From NCBI GenBank assembly GCA_018902755.1, contig JAHIQI010000058.1, positions 1 through 10,154 of the forward strand: DNA of 10,154 nucleotides, written 5' to 3'. The notes below the pieces were generated by a model. It was not told where the DNA came from. It did no database searches and saw only the letters and a list, made by a program, of their open reading frames with translations. Source of the DNA: Pseudomonadota bacterium (GTDB lineage Bacteria > Desulfobacterota > Desulfarculia > Desulfarculales > Desulfarculaceae). Positions 6,168 to 10,154 of this stretch are shown here, piece after piece. Within the stretch, counting starts at the first letter, position 1; the number at the start of each line of letters is the position of its first letter. Made by a program: the position numbers and the translations under genes.

Positions 6168-7736
6168 CTAATTGGCCAGGTAGATGGCCTGGGTGATGCT
6201 GCCCATATCCCGGCCTACTTGCATGACCTCCTCCATGCTGTTGAGGAAAAAGCCGCCTACGTAGACCGCGAAGATCAACTCGCGACCACTTTTGGCGGTG
6301 ATGTAGCCGGCCAGGCCCTTGGTCAGGAAGTAGCCGCGATTGTTGAGCAGATCGCCGCCGATGGTGGATCCGGTCTTGGCCCGCACCTTGCCCCGGGCCG
6401 GGCTGTCCGGTCCGGCAGCGTGGTGCAGGCTGCCATCCACACCCAGGATGGGCAGGGCATCGTAATAGGCTGGGAAGTCCTTGCGCTTGGCCATGATCTC
6501 CAGCAGTTTGACTACCGCTCTTGGCGACAACCGGTCGGTGCGGTCGCCACCCTCGCCGTCGGACAGGGAGATGGTTTTAACCGGCACCCCCATCCTGGCC
6601 AGCACCCTGCCCTCCAGGGCCATGCCTTCCTCCATGGTGTGCATGCCCTGGCTGGCGGCCATGACCAGGGGAAGCTGGTTGGCGGCCAGGTTGTGGCTGG
6701 TCTTGAGGATAAGGCGGATCGTCTCCTTGAGCGGCGGCGAGGTGAATCTGGCCACCTTCTCGAGCCTGCCATAGGCGCTCCAGGGCGGCAGGGCGCAGAC
6801 GTTGTTCTTGGCCAGGGCCGAGGCCATGACCTGCACTCCCGCCCGGTCCAGAGCCTCGATGAACAAGGCGCGCGCCCAGTCGCCAGGGTCGCCCACCGGG
6901 AATATCTTTACCTGGGGCGCGGCGCCGGCTGGCACCATGCCCCGCACCACTATCCTGCCCGGCCCGGGGCTGGAAAAATCGCCCACCGGCTCGCTGCCCT
7001 TGGGCCCGGTAATCACCTTGGCGTCCACCGCCAAGGCCAGGCTCTTTGGCCGCCAAGTCACCTTAGCCGGTTGCCCGGGCTTGGTGGGGGTCATGACAAT
7101 ATCAATGGCGTTGTCGTTGATGATGAGCGCCGAGTTGCTCAAACGCTCGTCCGGCCGCACCGGCCCCATCTGGAAAAGCCGCTGGTCCACCAGCACGTCG
7201 CCGGCCACCCGCTTGACGCCAGCCGCGGCCACCTGGCGGGCCAGCTCGTCCAGCCCGGCCAGGGGGTTTGGCTTGGTGAGGGCGGTGCCCGGAAGCTGGT
7301 CATAGGTATGGTCCGTGTCGCAGAACGCCACCCGCCCGTTGGGCAGGGTGCGGCCGCCCAGGGTCTGGTCGCCGCTGCCCACCAGGATCAGATCGCCTTT
7401 GAGCACCCCGCTCTTGTCCAACTCGCCGCGCATGAAAACCGGCGTCTTGATGGTATTGTCCGCGCCCAAAACCTGCATGGCCGCCGCGCAGGTGAAAAGC
7501 TTGGTGGTGGAGGCCGGCTCGAAGAGCTTGTCCGACGCTCTCTCGTATAGCACTTGGCCGGTTTTTTTGTCCGTGACCAGCAGGCCCCAGCGCCCCAGCT
7601 GGTACATGGGCTTGTTAATTATCTTCAGGGCCTCTGCCGGCGGATCGGCGGCCAGGGCCGGGCCGGCGGCCAGGCAGGGCAGCAACAGTGCAAGGGCAAG
7701 GATTATGGGCACCAGGTACTTTCTCAAAATGTGCAT
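6168..7736 (-). CDS. dacB: D-alanyl-D-alanine carboxypeptidase/endopeptidase, PBP4 type (peptidase S13)
   Basis: A periplasmic penicillin-binding protein that trims or cleaves peptidoglycan peptides. The 522 residues begin with a signal peptide (MHILRK, hydrophobic core to about residue 28, likely cut near PALA-AD). The three motifs of serine penicillin-recognising enzymes are present in order: S76-T-T-K79 (SxxK, in EPASTTKLF), S347-H-N349 (SxN) and K454-T-G456 (KTG, in AKTGSTIGG). The large gap between the first two motifs holds the inserted domains typical of class C PBP4, including a DGEGGDRTDRLSP segment before KTG. The length is slightly above the common 470-500 aa. ATG 7736 is preceded by AGAGGAG four bases upstream. 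It is a lone gene between repeat A copies 3 and 4, and its leader carries repeat B, as does that of the other exported protein here. A 479-aa antisense frame across it is a codon-bias shadow. Confidence 0.94.
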   Translation of the reverse strand: MHILRKYLVPIILALALLLPCLAAGPALAADPPAEALKIINKPMYQLGRWGLLVTDKKTGQVLYERASDKLFEPASTTKLFTCAAAMQVLGADNTIKTPVFMRGELDKSGVLKGDLILVGSGDQTLGGRTLPNGRVAFCDTDHTYDQLPGTALTKPNPLAGLDELARQVAAAGVKRVAGDVLVDQRLFQMGPVRPDERLSNSALIINDNAIDIVMTPTKPGQPAKVTWRPKSLALAVDAKVITGPKGSEPVGDFSSPGPGRIVVRGMVPAGAAPQVKIFPVGDPGDWARALFIEALDRAGVQVMASALAKNNVCALPPWSAYGRLEKVARFTSPPLKETIRLILKTSHNLAANQLPLVMAASQGMHTMEEGMALEGRVLARMGVPVKTISLSDGEGGDRTDRLSPRAVVKLLEIMAKRKDFPAYYDALPILGVDGSLHHAAGPDSPARGKVRAKTGSTIGGDLLNNRGYFLTKGLAGYITAKSGRELIFAVYVGGFFLNSMEEVMQVGRDMGSITQAIYLAN

Positions 7737-7752
7737 GGGGCTCCTCTGAGGG

Positions 7753-7880
7753 TTTGATTTAAACCCAGATTATGCGGCAGTCGCCGCGCTTCGACTCATT
7801 TTGAGTCTTTTGCTGCTCCTGGTGCAACCATCACTCGCTTGTGCCGTATCCAAAGGATTTCGTTGTATAGCCTGGCTGCC
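7753..7880 (+). repeat. Repeat B, copy 2 (leader of dacB)
   Basis: TTTGATTTAAACCCAGATTATG is followed by the GCGGC-AGTC-GCCGC hairpin (7774-7787), a second perfect hairpin GACTCA-TTT-TGAGTC, then CTTTTGCTGCTCC and ATCCAAAGG. It aligns with 3751-3875. The left edge is 16 bases upstream of the dacB start codon, so a transcript starting beyond the repeat would carry both hairpins in its 5' leader. Confidence 0.75.
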
Positions 7881-7953
7881 CAGGGGGGTATGTTCGAAGT
7901 CCAGAGCCCAGGGGCCCCAAGAGCGGTGTGGTGTGGCGGATACGTTTGTGGGC
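7875..7953 (+). repeat. Repeat A, copy 4
   Basis: It shares the G run, GTTCGAAGTCCAGAG, CCCAGGGGCCCCAAG, GCGGTGTGGTGTGGCGGATACG and TGTGGG with copies 1 and 3. It lacks the left CCCTGG hairpin, being joined directly to repeat B. Its right edge coincides with the shift to AT-richer DNA. Confidence 0.8.
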
Positions 7954-8330
7954 GCTACACGCTCCGCGGTCGTAACGTCTTTCTGGACCGGAAGGATCCC
8001 CCTACTATAAAATATTTAGTTAGACTGGCTTCATCGGTTGTCGGAACCGCTTGCCCCATATTTGGGGGACTTGTTTCTACTGCCTCATTCGCAGTTGACC
8101 TCGCCATATTGTTGCGGCCTACGGCTTTTAATGCAGTCTTGGGTGACCTGGACATCGTCAACGGTGGTTGCTCTTTTTCTTTTGCTGCGAGACATCCGGC
8201 TTTCCACCTGATAGGTGACAGAAATGAGAGTGAATCGCTGGATTTGATTGTAATCAAAAACAAAATGATAGGCGAGTACCGACTGTGATGCAAGTCTGGA
8301 AAATCGCTCAGATCAGGCTGGAGGAAGATG

Positions 8331-9194
8331 ATGATTATCGATACGCATGTACACATGTGGGATTTGAAACAACTGAGCTTACCTTGGTTGGAGGTTAGTC
8401 CGACTTTTAAAGTATTCAACAGGAGCCTTGATCCAGACGATTATGGGGAGGACGTTGCTGAGATTCCTTTAGAGAAGGCAATTTTCATTGAAACTGATGT
8501 GGCCCCCCAACAACTGGATAAAGAAGTTGAGCTTGTCACCGAGATATGCCGAAGAGCTGATAATCCATTTTGTGGCATGGTCATCGGGGTTGATTTTTTT
8601 GCGCGCTCTTTTAGGGACTATATCGATAGGCATGCTAGAAATCCTTTTGTGAAGGGAGTTAGACGGCCTGTTGTGATGCCCGATCATAGAGTTGAGCATT
8701 TCTATCCGGAAGATACAATCATCGACCATCTTCATTACGTTGGGCAGAAGGGTTTGCATGTGGAGATATGTTTTAGATATCAGGATCTGCATTTTGCGAT
8801 CGAACTGGCGAAGCACTGCCCTGAAACTCAGTTTGTGCTCAATCATTGTGGAAATCCTCTGGCGGATCCTGTTAAGGAATTACCCACAGTTTGGCAAGAA
8901 GCGATCGCACGACTGGGTGCTCTGGAGAACGTTGCTTGCAAAATTTCCGGGATTATTGATATTGGCAATGCCGACGTTTGGCAATTAACTGACACTTCCA
9001 AAGTTGTCGATATCTGTGTTGAGGCCTTTGGTGAAGATAGGATTTGTTTTGGAAGCAATTGGCCAGTTTGCTGGATGCGTACAACCATAAAGGATTGGTA
9101 TGAATTCTTGATTGCACACTTGGCGCAGTCCTACAATGACTCATTAAGGCGGAAATTCTTCTATGGTAACGCTGTCAAGATATATCGGCTATGA
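8331..9194 (+). CDS. Amidohydrolase-2 family TIM-barrel protein (lactonase/decarboxylase-like)
   Basis: Members of this family (PF04909) hydrolyse lactones or decarboxylate/hydrolyse small acids in the cytosol. Visible motifs, numbered from the upstream ATG 8328: D5-T-H7-V-H9 with W11 at the N-terminus (metal-site HxH), GLHVEI with H144, LNHCG with H173, KISG at 205-208 and FGSNWP near the end. The last motif has Asn244 where many family members have the metal-binding Asp (GSDWP), a substitution known in part of the family. Two ATGs are in tandem; the second (8331) is chosen because GGAGG (8320-8324) is then 6 bases away rather than 3. The product is 287 aa. Codon usage is much more AT-rich at third positions than in AOR, amidase or dacB, suggesting recent acquisition. 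The gene is alone, and its substrate is unknown. Confidence 0.88.
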   Translation: MIIDTHVHMWDLKQLSLPWLEVSPTFKVFNRSLDPDDYGEDVAEIPLEKAIFIETDVAPQQLDKEVELVTEICRRADNPFCGMVIGVDFFARSFRDYIDRHARNPFVKGVRRPVVMPDHRVEHFYPEDTIIDHLHYVGQKGLHVEICFRYQDLHFAIELAKHCPETQFVLNHCGNPLADPVKELPTVWQEAIARLGALENVACKISGIIDIGNADVWQLTDTSKVVDICVEAFGEDRICFGSNWPVCWMRTTIKDWYEFLIAHLAQSYNDSLRRKFFYGNAVKIYRL

Positions 9195-9686
9195 AGAAAT
9201 GTTGCCTCTCTCCGCTCCGAACCGAAAGGATTTGGTTCTTTCAAAGAATTGCTCGATAGGCCCAAATTGATTTGATTTAGGTTGCCTCATATGTGTTCAG
9301 GTCAATTGGCTTCCGTATCCACTCGTTAAGGTGTCATGCGGCACGGCTTGGATGATGACGTTGTAATAGTGTGCGAGGAAGCATGATGTGTACGTCGTCA
9401 AAGCGTTTGAGACAAGAATCGCTTTTTGCTAATGGACACATTCCCGGTAGACCTCTGGTTTAATAATCTGTTCGTTTAGGGGTCTCAGCCCCAGGTTGTG
9501 GCCGCCGCCTGAGCAGGACCGCCGAGCCCGAAATCTTGTGGGATTAGGCTAGGCCTCCCCATCTCGCCCCCACCGGCCGATCTCACCTCACCCCTCCTTT
9601 CCGGCCCTGACCCCGCCCTTTGAGGCCCATATCTTCAAGACCACTGCGCCTGGGGGCCGATTTATGCGCATGGACCACTGGAAGTT
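9195..9686. other. 492-bp region without a recognisable gene
   Basis: The first 280 bases are AT-rich like the preceding gene; they include an imperfect GAACC/GGTTC hairpin with a TTTC tail (about 9219-9243) that might be a weak terminator. Near 9480 the composition returns to GC-rich. Bases 9601-9650 show a faint resemblance to repeat A (GGCCCTGACC, GAGGCCC, TCTTCAAGA in order). I see no supported coding frame. Confidence 0.5.
9601..9650 (+). repeat. Possible degenerate fifth copy of repeat A
   Basis: GGCCCTGACC, then GAGGCCC, then ATCTTCAAGA occur in the same order and spacing as in the left half of repeat A copy 3. The GTTC.AAGTCC and GGGGCCCC blocks are missing, so this may be coincidence in GC-rich DNA. 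Confidence 0.25.
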
Positions 9687-9842
9687 TTAACTCAACCCCC
9701 ACCACGCCATCACCGCGCCGAACACCACTAATACCAAGGCCAGCATAAGACACCCAGGTCGCTCCGGCTCCCTGCCCTGGGCCTTCTCCATTTCATCGTG
9801 GCCAACCTGGGCGGTTAGGAAATCCTTGAAGTCTGGCTCCAT
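9687..9842 (-). CDS. Small single-pass membrane protein (51 aa), unknown
   Basis: ATG 9842 to TAA 9687-9689 encodes 51 residues. The first 30 are polar and charged (MEPDFKDFLTAQ, then DEMEKAQGREPERPG). The rest is a single hydrophobic helix with an aromatic end (CLMLALVLVVFGAVMAWWGL). With no signal-like N-terminus, an N-in tail-anchored topology is likely. GGGGGA lies five bases before the ATG as a possible ribosome site. The clean division into a charged half and a transmembrane half supports a real gene despite its size. I do not recognise a family. The base composition matches the GC-rich host genes rather than the AT-rich block to its left. Confidence 0.5.
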   Translation of the reverse strand: MEPDFKDFLTAQVGHDEMEKAQGREPERPGCLMLALVLVVFGAVMAWWGLS

Positions 9843-10154
9843 GGTAATCCCCCAGGTGGTAGGTAAAGGATTTGGGCAACCTGCCTAACGCGAAAGCTGG
9901 GCCTTGACCCAGCCCTAATAATCTAAATTTTCAATGATAAGCAGGGCCCCGTCACTGGTGGGCGGTTTGAATTGTCGATCTATGGCCCGCAGGGCCTATG
10001 TGGGGAGGATGGGGAGGACTTTTACCAAAACTTTTTAATCAATGCCGGGTGCTAGGTCTTGGCAGGGCTAGATGGCGCCGGGGCTCAAGGTAAATTTATA
10101 AAATACTTTCCTAATTTATCCTCCCCCATCCTCCCCCCCCCGACGACAATACAA
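9843..10154. other. 312-bp region to the window end
   Basis: Upstream of the minus-strand 51-aa ORF. It holds a GCTGGG-CCTTGA-CCCAGC hairpin (9896-9913) without a clear U tract, and repeat C copy 2. I see no coding frame. Confidence 0.5.
10002..10136 (-). mobile_element. Repeat C, copy 2 (inverted): MITE-like element
   Basis: The left end GGGGAGGATGGGGAGGA (10002-10018) is the reverse complement, apart from one extra C, of the right end TCCTCCCCCATCCTCCCC (10119-10136). The interior matches the reverse complement of copy 1: CTTTTACCAAAACTTTTT, ATCAATGCCGGGTGC, and AAATACTTTCCTAATTTA, while the centre has diverged. The AT pair inside the left end is mirrored in the right end, while copy 1 lacks it at both ends. 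Confidence 0.65.

Larger units (their letters stand above)
7737..8330. other. 594-bp divergent region: repeats B and A, then an AT-richer segment
   Basis: Between dacB (minus) and the amidohydrolase (plus). The left 220 bp hold repeat B copy 2 and repeat A copy 4, nearly contiguous. From about 7975 the composition shifts to AT-richer DNA that continues into the amidohydrolase gene. Bases 7975-8290 are open in one frame on each strand (plus frame ending at 8288, minus frame 8419-7955), but neither shows a family signature or ribosome site that I recognise. A TTGATT-GT-AATCAA palindrome (8244-8257) lies 74 bp ahead of the amidohydrolase start and could be an operator. Confidence 0.5.

Noticed and set aside
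6111..7550. 479-aa open frame on the plus strand across dacB
   Set aside because: It is fully antisense to dacB, which has all three PBP motifs, a signal peptide and a ribosome site. The antisense protein is His/Gly/Gln-rich and low in hydrophobic structure, the usual shadow of GC-rich codon bias.
3080..7953. Repeat A copies as integron attC sites
   Set aside because: I could not find paired RYYYAAC/GTTRRRY core sites at consistent positions in the copies, there is no integron integrase, and the genes alternate strands.
3080..7953. CRISPR array
   Set aside because: Repeats are long, few, imperfect and kilobases apart, with genes between them; there are no regular spacers.
9896..9917. Inverted fragment of repeat A (GGGCCTTGACCCAGCCCT resembles the minus strand of repeat A's left end)
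   Set aside because: Only about 17 bases of GC-rich sequence match, and they also form a simple local hairpin; not enough to call a copy.

Overview
The window looks like accessory chromosome of a GC-rich anaerobic bacterium, most plausibly a Desulfobacterota (deltaproteobacterial) member. This is an inference from a tungsten/molybdenum aldehyde:ferredoxin oxidoreductase with its own sulfur-carrier protein, next to the end of a 4-hydroxybutyryl-CoA dehydratase-type gene, both typical of strict anaerobes. Most genes are strongly G/C-biased at third codon positions. One block near 7,975-9,480 is clearly AT-richer and looks foreign.

Left part (1-2,466), plus strand, compact: the C-terminal 63 residues of a 4-hydroxybutyryl-CoA dehydratase / 4-hydroxyphenylacetate 3-hydroxylase family flavoprotein, then a complete AOR-family oxidoreductase (612 aa), then a 79-aa MoaD/ThiS protein ending in Gly-Gly. 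The last two make a sensible pair: a pterin-cofactor enzyme and a sulfur carrier for pterin synthesis.

Middle and right part (2,467-10,154), sparse and mosaic. It opens with a tRNA 3'-end-like fragment followed (minus strand) by a strong terminator hairpin, a possible integration scar. After that come single genes on alternating strands: a Cys-rich secreted protein (-), a NylA-type amidase (+), a DacB/PBP4 peptidase with a signal peptide (-), an AT-rich amidohydrolase-2 family protein (+), and a 51-aa membrane miniprotein (-).

Three dispersed repeat families fill the gaps. Repeat A (about 80-130 bp, four clear copies and a doubtful fifth, all in the same orientation) lies between successive genes, so each interval between copies holds one gene. 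Repeat B (about 125 bp, two copies, two hairpins) lies in the 5' leader of both minus-strand genes whose products are exported. Repeat C (about 133 bp, two inverted copies) has G-rich terminal inverted repeats whose halves match each other within each copy, as in a MITE. The repeat-delimited single-gene layout is the most unusual feature. It resembles a cassette array, but no integrase gene or proven recombination site is visible.
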